From Erythrobacter mangrovi (lineage in GTDB: Bacteria; Pseudomonadota; Alphaproteobacteria; Sphingomonadales; Sphingomonadaceae), in assembly GCF_013260645.1 (NCBI RefSeq), contig NZ_CP053921.1, positions 992,001 to 1,056,000 on the forward strand: 64,000 bases of DNA. Reading direction: 5' to 3'. Under the pieces are notes generated by a model. It saw only the letters and a list, made by a program, of their open reading frames with translations, made no database searches and was not told the DNA's origin. The first letter of the stretch is position 1, and the number at the start of each line of letters is the position of its first letter. Shown in pieces: positions 47,192-55,388 of the stretch. Both the position numbers and the translations under genes were made by a program.

Positions 47192-48424
47192 ATGGCCGTG
47201 TTGCCCATTCGCCCGACGCCGTTCTTCGCCAACAAGAACCAGGCGTTCTGGAACCTCCAGCTCGCCGGCTGGGGCGGGACCGCGATGCTGCGCGCCATGT
47301 CGGCAGTCGCCAATGGCCAACCGATCGACGCCTTGGTCATCATCGTTATAGCGACGATCACCGGATTCTCGCTCAGCCTGATCCTTGCAGTGATCTATGG
47401 CGCGCTGATGAACCGCCGCCCACTGGTGATGTGGGGGGGAACAGCCGTGGTGCTAGCGCTGGCTGTCGGCGTCTTCGCCTTCATCGACAGTTGGGTGCTG
47501 CAATTGACCAGGCCATCGAATGATGGCGGCTTCGTGCGCCTTTTCCTCGGCCTCTATTCGTATGACCTAACCTTGTTGGGCGCCTGGTCGGCGCTCTATT
47601 ACGCCATCAATTACTTCCTCCAGGTCGAGGCGCAGACCGATCGGCTCGAACGGCTCGAAGCGCAGGCGACAAGCGCGCAACTCGCCATGCTTCGCTACCA
47701 GCTCAACCCGCACTTCCTGTTCAACACCCTCAATTCGATCAGCACGCTGGTGCTGCTGAAGCAGACCGAAACCGCCAATGCCATGCTCACCCGGTTGTCG
47801 AGCTTCCTGCGACATACACTGGTCACCCAGCCTGGTGGCAAGGTCACGGTCGCGCAGGAAGTCGAAACGCTGAAACTCTACCTCGATATCGAACGCATGC
47901 GCTTCGAGGAGCGGCTGCGCACCGAATTCCGCATCGATCCCGAAGCGGCCAAGGCACAACTTCCGTCCATGCTCCTCCAGCCACTGGTCGAGAATGCGAT
48001 CAAGTACGGTGTCAGCCCGATGGAGGATGGCGCGGAGATCAGCGTGAGCGCGCAGGTCGTTGGGCCGCGCCTCCGGGTGATCGTCTCCGATACCGGTCCG
48101 GGCATGGCCTCCAACACCATTATCGAAGGACTGCCTGCCGTTCGCCCCACCCACGCACGGCGCGATTCGACCGGGGTTGGCCTGGCCAATATCCGCGACC
48201 GCCTTGCGCAGGCCTATGGCGAAGAACATCGGTTCGAAATCCGGTCACCCGAAACCGGCGGCTTCAGCGTTCTCATCGAACTGCCCTATGAGGCCGACGA
48301 AGCGAAGGTCCCGTTCACCGCAGCGCCAGCCAAGGCGCGGCAAACCGCAGCGATCCAGAAACCTACGGGCGCCTCGTCCGTTCATACGCTGCAACCTCCC
48401 CGGAAAGCACAGCCAACGTCATGA
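47192..48424 (+). CDS. LytS/AlgZ-type sensor histidine kinase
   Basis: A 410-residue membrane kinase with four hydrophobic helices in the first 145 residues. The phosphoacceptor is H174 in RYQLNPHFLFNTLNSIS, and the HATPase has LLQPLVENAIKYGV, VSDTGPGM and GVGLANIRDRL. This His-kinase_2 type is the usual partner of LytTR regulators. The C-terminal 45 residues are a low-complexity tail. Its stop overlaps the regulator ATG. Confidence 0.93.
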   Translation: MAVLPIRPTPFFANKNQAFWNLQLAGWGGTAMLRAMSAVANGQPIDALVIIVIATITGFSLSLILAVIYGALMNRRPLVMWGGTAVVLALAVGVFAFIDSWVLQLTRPSNDGGFVRLFLGLYSYDLTLLGAWSALYYAINYFLQVEAQTDRLERLEAQATSAQLAMLRYQLNPHFLFNTLNSISTLVLLKQTETANAMLTRLSSFLRHTLVTQPGGKVTVAQEVETLKLYLDIERMRFEERLRTEFRIDPEAAKAQLPSMLLQPLVENAIKYGVSPMEDGAEISVSAQVVGPRLRVIVSDTGPGMASNTIIEGLPAVRPTHARRDSTGVGLANIRDRLAQAYGEEHRFEIRSPETGGFSVLIELPYEADEAKVPFTAAPAKARQTAAIQKPTGASSVHTLQPPRKAQPTS

Positions 48425-49218
48425 CCATTCGCACCATCCTCGTCGACGACGAGAAACTCGCCATCCAGGGCCTCCAGCTTCGGCTGGAGCCGTTCGACGA
48501 TGTCGAGATCATTGAAACCTGCCAGAACGGGCGCGAAGCGATCCGCGCGATCAAGACGCTCAAGCCCGACCTCGTCTTCCTCGACATCCAGATGCCGGGC
48601 TTCGACGGTTTCAGCGTCGTCCAGGGCGTGATGGAGATCGAGCCACCGCTGTTCGTGTTTGTCACTGCATTTCAGGAGCACGCGATCCGCGCATTCGAGG
48701 CCAATGCGGTCAACTACCTCATGAAGCCGGTCGATGAGGACAAGCTAGCCGATACCATCGAACGGGTGCGGGTACGCTTGGCCGAGAAGAAATCGAGCGA
48801 GGAGGCGGAGAAACTCAAGAGCGTGCTCTCCGAAGTCGCGCCCGAAGCAGCCGAGGAGCTGGCGAGCGACGATGCCGAAGCGGCGAGCCGATTCGAGAGA
48901 CTCATAAACGTCAAGGACCGCGGCCAGATCTTTCGTGTCGAGGTCGATACGATCGAGCATATCGAGGCCGCCGGCGACTATATGTGCATCTATACCGGCG
49001 ACAATTCGCTGATCCTGCGCGAGACGATGAAGGATCTCGAACGCCGGCTCGACCCGCGCAAGTTCCAGCGCGTGCACCGCTCGACTATCGTCAATCTCGA
49101 CCAGGTCAGGCAGGTCAAGCCGCACACCAATGGAGAATGTTTCCTGGTGCTCGACAGCGGGGCGGAGGTAAAGGTCTCGCGCTCCTATCGCGACGTCGTG
49201 GCCCGCTTCGTGCATTGA
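48421..49218 (+). CDS. LytTR-type response regulator
   Basis: A 265-residue regulator. The receiver domain has D9/D10 and phosphoacceptor D55 (DLVFLDIQMPG), with T/K partners in VTAFQ and NYLMKPVD. A linker of about 45 residues is followed by a LytTR DNA-binding domain (IEHIEAAGDYMCIYTG, FQRVHRSTIVNLDQV). It overlaps the kinase gene by ATGA. The targets are unknown. It is often used for quorum, cell-wall or adhesion control. Confidence 0.93.
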   Translation: MTIRTILVDDEKLAIQGLQLRLEPFDDVEIIETCQNGREAIRAIKTLKPDLVFLDIQMPGFDGFSVVQGVMEIEPPLFVFVTAFQEHAIRAFEANAVNYLMKPVDEDKLADTIERVRVRLAEKKSSEEAEKLKSVLSEVAPEAAEELASDDAEAASRFERLINVKDRGQIFRVEVDTIEHIEAAGDYMCIYTGDNSLILRETMKDLERRLDPRKFQRVHRSTIVNLDQVRQVKPHTNGECFLVLDSGAEVKVSRSYRDVVARFVH

Positions 49219-49272
49219 TCCCGCGCGATTGCCGTAGCCGGCAATTGCGCGAGGTTCGCGAACCTCGGCAGC

Positions 49273-49719
49273 CTATTCTGCGGGCTCGCGGTAGCGCGCT
49301 TCCTCAAGGCCGATCAGCAGGTCGGCAAGGAACCAGTAGGCCTCGCCCCAGGCGGCGAGAACTTCCGGTGTCGCGGCGTCACCCAGTACGTCGGCGATAG
49401 CCGGGAGCAGCGCGTCCGCAACCAGCGGGTAGTGCTCGCGCCTGACCCCGGTTTCGACGTGGCGGGCAACCATCCGTTCGACCGGCTTCGCAAGGGCCTC
49501 GAGCTTGTCGACATTCTCGGCATAGGCAAGGATTGCCGCGGCAAGCCGCCTCGGCTGCTCGCCCGATTCCTGCGCAGCCTGGTCGAACAGTGCCTTCACG
49601 TCCGGATCGACGAACAGGCGCTCGTACATGCGCTGGGTGATCGCGAATCCGTGGTCACGCAACGCCGGGGCCGTCGCTTTGACAGTGGCAATGACCGAAG
49701 GACTCAAGGGATTGGCCAA
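49273..49719 (-). CDS. single-domain bacterial hemoglobin (flavohemoglobin-like globin)
   Basis: A globin of 148 residues when started at TTG 49719, preceded by AAGGA at 7 bp. The longer ATG at 49752 would put the first codons inside an NsrR-type box, so I reject it. PLSPSVIATVKATAPAL, MYERLF (B10-type Tyr, residue 32), LAYAENVDKL and the proximal H87 in VARHVETG match the globin half of Hmp, without the reductase. It likely detoxifies nitric oxide. The adjacent nsrR-like gene and the box support this. Confidence 0.9.
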   Translation of the reverse strand: MANPLSPSVIATVKATAPALRDHGFAITQRMYERLFVDPDVKALFDQAAQESGEQPRRLAAAILAYAENVDKLEALAKPVERMVARHVETGVRREHYPLVADALLPAIADVLGDAATPEVLAAWGEAYWFLADLLIGLEEARYREPAE

Positions 49720-49734
49720 AGTCGTTTCCTTTAT

Positions 49735-49753
49735 GATGCTTTGAATATGCATC
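49735..49753. promoter_or_regulatory. NsrR-type operator 1
   Basis: GATGCTTTGAATATGCATC is a 19-bp inverted repeat, GATGC-N9-GCATC. It closely fits the known NsrR consensus (GATGC-A/T-rich-N9-ATC half-site form). It lies 15 bp upstream of the globin TTG start. Confidence 0.7.
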
Positions 49754-49772
49754 TATTCATCGCCAGATAAAT

Positions 49773-49791
49773 GATGCATGTCAACTGTATC
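49773..49791. promoter_or_regulatory. NsrR-type operator 2
   Basis: GATGCATGTCAACTGTATC has GATGC-N9-GTATC, one mismatch from the perfect repeat of operator 1, 38 bp away and 16 bp before the nsrR ATG at 49808. It suggests autoregulation. Confidence 0.55.
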
Positions 49792-49807
49792 TTTCCGGAG
49801 AAAGGCA

Positions 49808-50224
49808 ATGCGCCTCACAACCCACTCGGACTATGCGCTACGCATCCTGCTACAGGCGGCGATAGAACCGGATCGCCTGCTGTCGATTGCGCAAGTCGCT
49901 CAGGAGCAAGAAATTTCGCGCAATCACGCGATGAAGGTCGTCAACCAGCTGGCAAATGCGGGCCTGCTGGAAACCACTCGGGGACGTAACGGCGGATTCC
50001 GGTTGGGCCAACCGGCGAATGAGATCAGCATTGGTGAGGTCGTCCGCCTGACCGAACCGAGCCTGAGCTCGGCCGATTGCGCGAACTGTATCCTTGCCCC
50101 TTCTTGTGGGCTGACCCCGACGCTTGGCGAAGCCGTGGACGCGTTTCTGCAAGTGCTCGACAATCGCTCGCTGGCCGACGTTGCGCGCTCGACCCGCCTG
50201 CCTTTCCACCGCACCCGGGCCTGA
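49808..50224 (+). CDS. nsrR: Rrf2 family transcriptional regulator, NsrR-like
   Basis: A 138-residue regulator started at ATG 49808, behind GGAGAAAGGC. An Rrf2 winged helix (MRLTTHSDYALRILL, SIAQVAQEQEISRNHAMKVVNQL, TRGRNGGF) is followed by the Fe-S cluster cysteines C91, C94 and C100. NsrR represses NO-detoxifying genes until its cluster is nitrosylated. The divergent globin gene and two NsrR-type boxes in between make NsrR the best call. RirA or IscR are less likely in this context. Confidence 0.88.
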   Translation: MRLTTHSDYALRILLQAAIEPDRLLSIAQVAQEQEISRNHAMKVVNQLANAGLLETTRGRNGGFRLGQPANEISIGEVVRLTEPSLSSADCANCILAPSCGLTPTLGEAVDAFLQVLDNRSLADVARSTRLPFHRTRA

Positions 50225-50277
50225 GGCGAGGCAAAGGCCCCTCGACAAAGCCAACCCGAATCGCGAGACAGGCCTGC

Positions 50278-51138
50278 ATGAACTTCTCGCTCCCCGGTTT
50301 CGATCTCGACCGTTTCGTCCACGACACACTAGCAGAAGACCTCGGCGAAGGCTTAGCTGGTGGCGGACGGGACGTAACCAGCGAGAGCGTGATCCCCATC
50401 GACGCGCGTTTTGCCGGCGTCATGGACACACGCGATGCCATTTGTGTCGCAGGATTACCGATCGCGTTGGCGTTCTTCCGCGCACTCGATCCCCTAATGG
50501 CAATTGAGATCCTGGTCGAGGAAGGGGCATATGTCCCGGCAGGTACCGATCTGATGCGGCTGGAGGGAAATGCGCGAGCAATGCTCACCGCAGAACGCAG
50601 TGCCCTCAACACAGTCCAGCACCTCTCGGGTATTGCCACGCTGACCCGGCAGTATGTCCAGGCAATGGACAACCCCGCCTGCACGCTGCTTGATACCCGC
50701 AAGACCATTCCCGGCCTGCGGGTGCTCGAGAAATACGCCACGCGCATGGGTGGCGCGGCGAACCACCGCATGGGCCTGTGGGACGCTGCGATGATCAAGG
50801 ACAACCACGTGCTCGTCGCCGGCTCGGTTGGGGAAGCCGTCCGCCGCGCCGTGGATGCGGGGGTGAAGGAAATCATCTGCGAAGTGGACCGGATCGACCA
50901 GATCGAACCCGCACTGATCGCCGGTGCAACGCGGCTGCTGCTCGACAACATGGAACCTGAAGTGCTGCGCGAGGCCGTGGCACTGATCGCCGGCCGGGTG
51001 CCGACAGAAGCGAGCGGGGGCATCAATCTCGACACCATCGGAGCTAAGGCTACAACCGGAGTCGATTTCGTATCCGTCGGCCGCCTGACCCAAAGCGCGC
51101 CTGCGGCCGATATCGGTCTGGACTTTACGCCACTGTAA
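50278..51138 (+). CDS. nadC: quinolinate phosphoribosyltransferase (carboxylating)
   Basis: A 286-residue enzyme of NAD synthesis, converting quinolinate and PRPP to nicotinate mononucleotide. Landmarks are DLGEGLAGGGRDVTSESV, RSALNTVQHLSGIATLT, TLLDTRKTIPGLRVLEKYA, GGAANHRMGLWDAAMIKDNH and EASGGINLDTI with VDFVSVGRLT. It starts at ATG 50278, 54 bp after nsrR. The adjacency is probably incidental. nadA/nadB are not in the window. Confidence 0.96.
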   Translation: MNFSLPGFDLDRFVHDTLAEDLGEGLAGGGRDVTSESVIPIDARFAGVMDTRDAICVAGLPIALAFFRALDPLMAIEILVEEGAYVPAGTDLMRLEGNARAMLTAERSALNTVQHLSGIATLTRQYVQAMDNPACTLLDTRKTIPGLRVLEKYATRMGGAANHRMGLWDAAMIKDNHVLVAGSVGEAVRRAVDAGVKEIICEVDRIDQIEPALIAGATRLLLDNMEPEVLREAVALIAGRVPTEASGGINLDTIGAKATTGVDFVSVGRLTQSAPAADIGLDFTPL

Positions 51139-51177
51139 TTTTGCGGCATCTCCAACAATGTTATTGGGGAGCATGCA

Positions 51178-51597
51178 ATGAAACCTTCGTCTATTAAGAA
51201 TTTCGATAGACTTTACATCGGTTCGATTGTTGTCGGCCTGATTGGATTCTTCTTCAGTTACGGTGCAGCCGTTGAACAAGTGAGCGCAGAACTGCCTGAG
51301 GCCGGCGCGGGTGGTTTGGTATCTGGTGGCCTAATCATTGGCCTGGTAGTTGGCACTGCCATCAGCCTTGCGCTATGGTTCCTCATCTCGGTTCTGCGGA
51401 TCGAACTGATGAAATGGATATTGGCCATCATTGCTGCCTTCGGTATCCTTGGACTGTTTGTCGGGCTGGGCAGCGAATTGGCTACCGGAACAACGCAGGC
51501 CTTCAACACTCTGAGCACGTTGCTGAGCATTGCTGCGATATTCTTCCTGTTCCAGCCTGACGCGAAGGCCTGGTTTGCTGAAAAGCGGGGCGGCTAA
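51178..51597 (+). CDS. hypothetical four-helix membrane protein
   Basis: A 139-residue protein with four hydrophobic segments (about residues 15-33, 46-70, 78-98 and 112-128) and a charged C-terminal [10 protein letters not shown]. The GLIIGLVVGT and GLFVGLGSE stretches are glycine-rich. I recognise no family. It overlaps the RNase T2 gene by 23 bp when that gene starts at TTG 51575. Confidence 0.6.
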   Translation: MKPSSIKNFDRLYIGSIVVGLIGFFFSYGAAVEQVSAELPEAGAGGLVSGGLIIGLVVGTAISLALWFLISVLRIELMKWILAIIAAFGILGLFVGLGSELATGTTQAFNTLSTLLSIAAIFFLFQPDAKAWFAEKRGG

Positions 51598-52300
51598 CTG
51601 GCTTAAGGGCTGCGCCCTCGCCGCGCTGCTGGCGTCTCCGGCGGGTTCAGCTGGCGCGCAGTCCTATCAGTGTCGCCTGCCCGCAAGTGTCGAGCTGCCG
51701 CAGCTATCGCCCGATGGTCCGGTTCGCCGCCTTCCAGTCACCGGCTATACGTTGGCGCTCAGCTGGAGCCCGGAGTTTTGCCGCGGGCGCGAAAACGAGG
51801 TGCGCCACAAGCGGCAGTGCTCAGGTCGCGCGGGGCGCTTCGGGATGGTCGTGCATGGGCTTTGGCCCGAAAGTGGGCGCAGTTGGCCGCAGTGGTGCCC
51901 CATTCAATCGCCCCTGTCGGTAGAAGCAGTTCGCCCCAATCTGTGCCTTTCGCCGTCGACCTCATTGGTGGTGAACCAGTGGGCCAAACACGGCAGCTGC
52001 ATGACCCGGCGCCCCGAAACATACTTCCGCGTGACCCGCATCCTGTGGAGCGGCCTACGCATGCCCGATTTCGACCGAATCTCGCGCGAAGAAGGCCTGA
52101 CTGCCGGAACAATCCGTACTCGCTTCACCGATGCCAATCCGGGATGGCGTTCCGAAGCTGTGGGTGTGCATCTCAATCGACGCGGCTGGCTCGAGGAGAT
52201 CCAGCTCTGTTACGACAGGCGCTTCATGCCGACCGCCTGTGACCGCGGCCGCCGTGGCGAAAGTGATGATGCTCCCGCCAAGATCTGGCGCGGGTTTTAG
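51575..52300 (+). CDS. ribonuclease T2 family protein, exported
   Basis: A protein of 241 residues from TTG 51575 (AAGG upstream), with signal peptide [19 protein letters not shown]. The two RNase T2 active-site blocks are present: [11 protein letters not shown] near residue 90 and NQWAKHGSC near residue 131, with [12 protein letters not shown] before them and several cysteines for disulfides. It should cut single-stranded RNA in the periplasm or outside the cell. Alternatives for the start exist upstream (51530), but the signal peptide fits best from 51575. Confidence 0.88.
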   Translation: MLKSGAANWLKGCALAALLASPAGSAGAQSYQCRLPASVELPQLSPDGPVRRLPVTGYTLALSWSPEFCRGRENEVRHKRQCSGRAGRFGMVVHGLWPESGRSWPQWCPIQSPLSVEAVRPNLCLSPSTSLVVNQWAKHGSCMTRRPETYFRVTRILWSGLRMPDFDRISREEGLTAGTIRTRFTDANPGWRSEAVGVHLNRRGWLEEIQLCYDRRFMPTACDRGRRGESDDAPAKIWRGF

Positions 52301-52752
52301 CGACGGCCGCGGAAGAACTCGCGCAAGAGATCACCCGCCTTCGCCTCGCCCATGCCAGAATAAACCTCCGGATGGTGCAGGCATTGCGGCTGGTCGAAAA
52401 CCCGCGCGCCATGCTCCACCGCACCACCCTTGGGGTCGCTGGCGGCGTAGTAGAGCTTGCCGATCCGTGCATGGACGATAGCCCCTGCGCACATCGCGCA
52501 GGGCTCGAGCGTGACCCAGAGCTCGCAATCGACCAGCCGGTCGCTACCCAGGACCTCCGCCGCCCGGCGAATCGCGAGGATCTCTGCGTGAGCGGTGGGA
52601 TCGAGGTTTGCTCGCGGGGCATTATGGGCCTCGGCAATAATCGCCCCGGCATGTACAACCACGGCGCCAACTGGCACTTCACCGGCTGCCGCCGATTCTT
52701 CCGCAAGCGCGAGGGCGCGCTGCATGGGGTGTGGGAGGGTCCAGCCGGTCAT
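52297..52752 (-). CDS. tadA: tRNA-specific adenosine deaminase TadA
   Basis: A 151-residue deaminase. The zinc site is [14 protein letters not shown] and [15 protein letters not shown], plus the FRG-rich C-terminus ([10 protein letters not shown]). It deaminates adenosine 34 of tRNA-Arg(ACG) to inosine. Length and motifs are complete. The 3' end overlaps the RNase T2 gene tail by 4 bp. Confidence 0.95.
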   Translation of the reverse strand: MTGWTLPHPMQRALALAEESAAAGEVPVGAVVVHAGAIIAEAHNAPRANLDPTAHAEILAIRRAAEVLGSDRLVDCELWVTLEPCAMCAGAIVHARIGKLYYAASDPKGGAVEHGARVFDQPQCLHHPEVYSGMGEAKAGDLLREFFRGRR

Positions 52753-52795
52753 GGTGCAAGCGCGCTAGACTGCTGTGCCGGAGGGCGCAACGTGC

Positions 52796-52824
52796 TTGAC
52801 GATTCGGGAGGCCGCCGCTATGCG
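52796..52824 (+). promoter_or_regulatory. promoter for rpmB
   Basis: TTGACG (52796-52801), a 17-bp spacer and TATGCG (52819-52824) make a good sigma-70-like promoter about 80 bp before the rpmB ATG. Confidence 0.6.
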
Positions 52825-52905
52825 CGCCGCTTTCCGGGACAAATCGAGGCCCCCCGCCGAAAGCGGATAAGGGAACTCGCCCAGCCATTTGAACGAGAGA
52901 CGATC

Positions 52906-53193
52906 ATGTCGCGCATTTGCGAACTCACCGGCAAGGGCCGCCAGGTTGGCCACAATGTGAGCCACGCCAACAACAAGACCAAGAAGGTCTTCCTGCCGAA
53001 CCTGCAGAACGTCACGCTGATGAGCGAGAAGCTCGATCGCAGCTACAAGTTCCGCGTGTCGACCCAGGGCCTGCGCTCGGTCGAACACAACGGCGGTCTC
53101 GACAACTGGCTGCTCAAGACCAGCGACACGAAGCTGTCGGCGCGCGCCCTCAAGGTGAAGCGCGAGCTGAAGAAGGCTGCTGCAGCCGCCTAA
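52906..53193 (+). CDS. rpmB: 50S ribosomal protein L28
   Basis: A 95-residue ribosomal protein. [29 protein letters not shown] and the [15 protein letters not shown] region are L28 hallmarks. I use ATG 52906, preceded by GAGAGAC. A longer in-frame reading upstream crosses tadA and is not used. It stands alone with its own promoter and is followed by a UUCG hairpin and a strong terminator. Confidence 0.97.
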   Translation: MSRICELTGKGRQVGHNVSHANNKTKKVFLPNLQNVTLMSEKLDRSYKFRVSTQGLRSVEHNGGLDNWLLKTSDTKLSARALKVKRELKKAAAAA

Positions 53194-53198
53194 GGCCG

Positions 53199-53214
53199 CA
53201 GCACTTCGGTGCTG
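53199..53214 (+). terminator. UUCG hairpin after rpmB
   Basis: CAGCAC-TTCG-GTGCTG is a perfect 6-bp stem with a UUCG tetraloop, 5 bp after the rpmB stop, followed by TCTTAA. Confidence 0.55.
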
Positions 53215-53233
53215 TCTTAATAGCTAACGCAAG

Positions 53234-53261
53234 AGCGCGCGGGGTCACTCGCGCGCTTTTT
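53234..53261. terminator. rho-independent terminator between rpmB and the esterase-like gene
   Basis: AGCGCGCG pairs with CGCGCGCT around an 8-base loop, followed by TTTTT. On the plus strand it ends rpmB transcription. It also overlaps the last codons of the convergent minus-strand gene (stop at 53245-53247). Confidence 0.8.
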
Positions 53262-54225
53262 GCCGTTGGTCCCAGCTCAGCTTGAGCAGCAAGGTACGCT
53301 GATAGTGCACGAAGTTGTCATCGGAGATCAGCCAGACATGCCTGCCATCGGGATCGTCGGTAACCGCCATGCCCTCGTAATTGTCTTGCGGGATTGGGGC
53401 AGTGAAGCGCGCCAGCACACGCGACGTTAGTATCCCATCGTCCGAAGTCCGATCGATATCCACCACGCCAATCGCGGTTCCAAAGCCAGGTGGAAACCCA
53501 ATCTCCAGCTTGCGGAAGAGAATGAGGGCCCGGCCGTTGTCGAGCGGCGCAAGGTCGACCGGTCGATATCCGTCAGGTGCAACAAAGGATAGCTCGAGCG
53601 GCTTTTCGTCCTCGACCGGGTCCCTCGAGAAGACAAACGCCTGATGCTTGTCCGAAAACCAGCTTCCGGTTCCCTCTTCGATGACCAGGAATCGACCGTC
53701 GGCCAGCCTTGCAAAGGCTTCGGGACCACTATTGGCGCCCCAATCACGCATCGCGGCAGGGCGGACACGGCCTGAAACCTTGAGGTCGGGACCGAAGCGC
53801 ACGATGCGGTTCTTGCCTTCGTACCCGGCCCAAACCGTTCCGGTTGCAGGATCGCGGGTTAGCGATTCGAGATCGAGATTCGCCTTCTCTACCTTGCGCC
53901 TTGGGCCGAGGTGGCTGAGCAGCGCCAGGCCGCTTCCACGGTCGGGCCGCCGGAAGACCAGCTTTCGCCCGCTGTCACTGCCGGCGACAAACCGATCATC
54001 AGCAAGTGTGATCAGCGCGGAGAATCCTCCGAACCCCGAATCGGCCCCGGCAATTTGCCAGGCGCCGACAAGCTCGAGGGGGCCGAAGCGCTGCGCCTGG
54101 AAAGGGATCGGCTTGATCGCCGCATGAGGGGCAACGACCGGATTGGGTGGCGAGGTATGTATCCAGGTGACGGGCGCAGCGGCGGCTAAGACGGCGAGAC
54201 TGAGGGCAAGGCGCGTGCGACACAT
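53245..54225 (-). CDS. esterase-like/phytase-like beta-propeller protein, exported
   Basis: A 326-residue protein starting at ATG 54225, which opens with a signal peptide (CRTRLALSLAVLAAAAPVTW). The body has propeller-like strands: FGGFSALITLADDRFVAGSDSG, LESLTRDPATGTVWAGYEGKNRI, GPEAFARLADGRFLVIEEGTG and NYEGMAVTDDPDGRHVWLISDDNF. These fit the 'esterase-like activity of phytase' family. Its natural substrate is unknown. It ends over the rpmB terminator. Confidence 0.85.
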   Translation of the reverse strand: MCRTRLALSLAVLAAAAPVTWIHTSPPNPVVAPHAAIKPIPFQAQRFGPLELVGAWQIAGADSGFGGFSALITLADDRFVAGSDSGRKLVFRRPDRGSGLALLSHLGPRRKVEKANLDLESLTRDPATGTVWAGYEGKNRIVRFGPDLKVSGRVRPAAMRDWGANSGPEAFARLADGRFLVIEEGTGSWFSDKHQAFVFSRDPVEDEKPLELSFVAPDGYRPVDLAPLDNGRALILFRKLEIGFPPGFGTAIGVVDIDRTSDDGILTSRVLARFTAPIPQDNYEGMAVTDDPDGRHVWLISDDNFVHYQRTLLLKLSWDQRQKARE

Positions 54226-54256
54226 GGCGGATAGTAGAAGCCTAGCGTGGACGCGG

Positions 54257-55159
54257 CTAGCGCATCGGCCCAGTGAACAGCAGCGGGTCGAGCCGCGCCT
54301 CGTGCCATTTGAGGCTCCAATGCAGGTGCGGGCCAGTTGCCCGTCCGGATGAGCCGATATCGCCGACATGCTGGCCCTGCTTCACCGCATCGCCCTCCTT
54401 CACGTAAAGCCGAGAAGAATGGAGGAACGCGCTATTGAGCCCGTTGCCGTGATCGATGATCAACAGGTTCCCTTCAAGGCTGTAGCCCTGCACCGCCAGA
54501 ACCACCACGCCATCGGCGGGCGCGACATAGGGTGTGCCGCTGGTGCCGGTGGTGATGTCGATCCCCGAATGATAGCTGCCCGGTTCGCCGCGGTAGATGC
54601 GCTGCGAGCCGAAGCGGCCCGAGATCCGCCCCGCAACCGGCCAGATGAAAGGCTGGCGCCACCCTTGCGCGTCAGTCAGCTTCTGGCGGGCGCTCCAGAT
54701 CGCATCCAGTTCAGGTTGGCGGGCCTTCATAAAGGCTTCGGACGCCCCGCCGGGACGACGCGCGATGTTGACTCTCTCGATTTGCCAGGCACGCGGTGAC
54801 ACGTCGAGCGGATTGCTGATCACGCGACCGTCATCGAGCGTCGCCGACAGGGTAGCCGAGCTCGTCGCATCGCGATCGAACGCAGCAAAGAATCGCCCCG
54901 CTTCATCGAACGCCAATGGCTGGCCGTCCAGCGTCAATGAAACAGTGCCCGCCGGTGCTGTGCCGCGAATCCAGCCTCCTTGTGTCACTTCGCCCTCGAT
55001 CGCAAAGGCAGCAGGCCGACTCTCGGAAGGCGACGCGGTTCCCGGCTGGACCACGGTTGCCACCACGCGTTCCGCCGCCGACTCGACCTGATCGGGCGAA
55101 GGTGCGCAGCCCAGCGTAGCGATCATGGTGAGGAGCGGCGCGACCCGGCCCCAGTTCAC
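54257..55159 (-). CDS. M23 family metallopeptidase, lipoprotein
   Basis: A 300-residue protein. The lipobox TLGC places the lipid at C18. After about 150 residues of N-terminal domain, the M23 catalytic domain follows with GSYHSGIDITTG (first zinc His and Asp) and GPHLHWSLKWH (catalytic H and second zinc His). It should cut peptidoglycan cross-links or act in cell-wall regulation. It starts at GTG 55159, overlapping the DUF2093 stop (GTGA), and is probably cotranscribed with xseA. Confidence 0.93.
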   Translation of the reverse strand: MNWGRVAPLLTMIATLGCAPSPDQVESAAERVVATVVQPGTASPSESRPAAFAIEGEVTQGGWIRGTAPAGTVSLTLDGQPLAFDEAGRFFAAFDRDATSSATLSATLDDGRVISNPLDVSPRAWQIERVNIARRPGGASEAFMKARQPELDAIWSARQKLTDAQGWRQPFIWPVAGRISGRFGSQRIYRGEPGSYHSGIDITTGTSGTPYVAPADGVVVLAVQGYSLEGNLLIIDHGNGLNSAFLHSSRLYVKEGDAVKQGQHVGDIGSSGRATGPHLHWSLKWHEARLDPLLFTGPMR

Positions 55160-55365
55160 GGTTTCAGTCGCTCGGTCGCAAGTACCGGCGTGGCATAGGG
55201 CTCCTGGTACTCGACCGACCAGTAGCGCAATTCTTCGAGGGCAATCGGCACCCCGCTCATCGCGCAGACAACGTATTGGCCCGCGCGCAGCACGCGGAAG
55301 CCGCCGGGTCCATAGTGCAACCGTGCCTCACCACCCGAGGGTGTCGAATTCTTGTTCATCAGCAT
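55156..55365 (-). CDS. DUF2093 domain-containing protein
   Basis: A 69-residue protein matching the alphaproteobacterial DUF2093 family: EARLHYGPGGFRVLRAGQYVVCAMSG and PIALEELRYWSVEYQEPYA. The function is unknown. It sits between xseA (23 bp upstream) and the M23 peptidase gene (GTGA overlap). The second ATG, two codons in, is an alternative start. Confidence 0.9.
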   Translation of the reverse strand: MLMNKNSTPSGGEARLHYGPGGFRVLRAGQYVVCAMSGVPIALEELRYWSVEYQEPYATPVLATERLKP

Positions 55366-55388
55366 GGGGCTATCCTAGCACCTACGGC

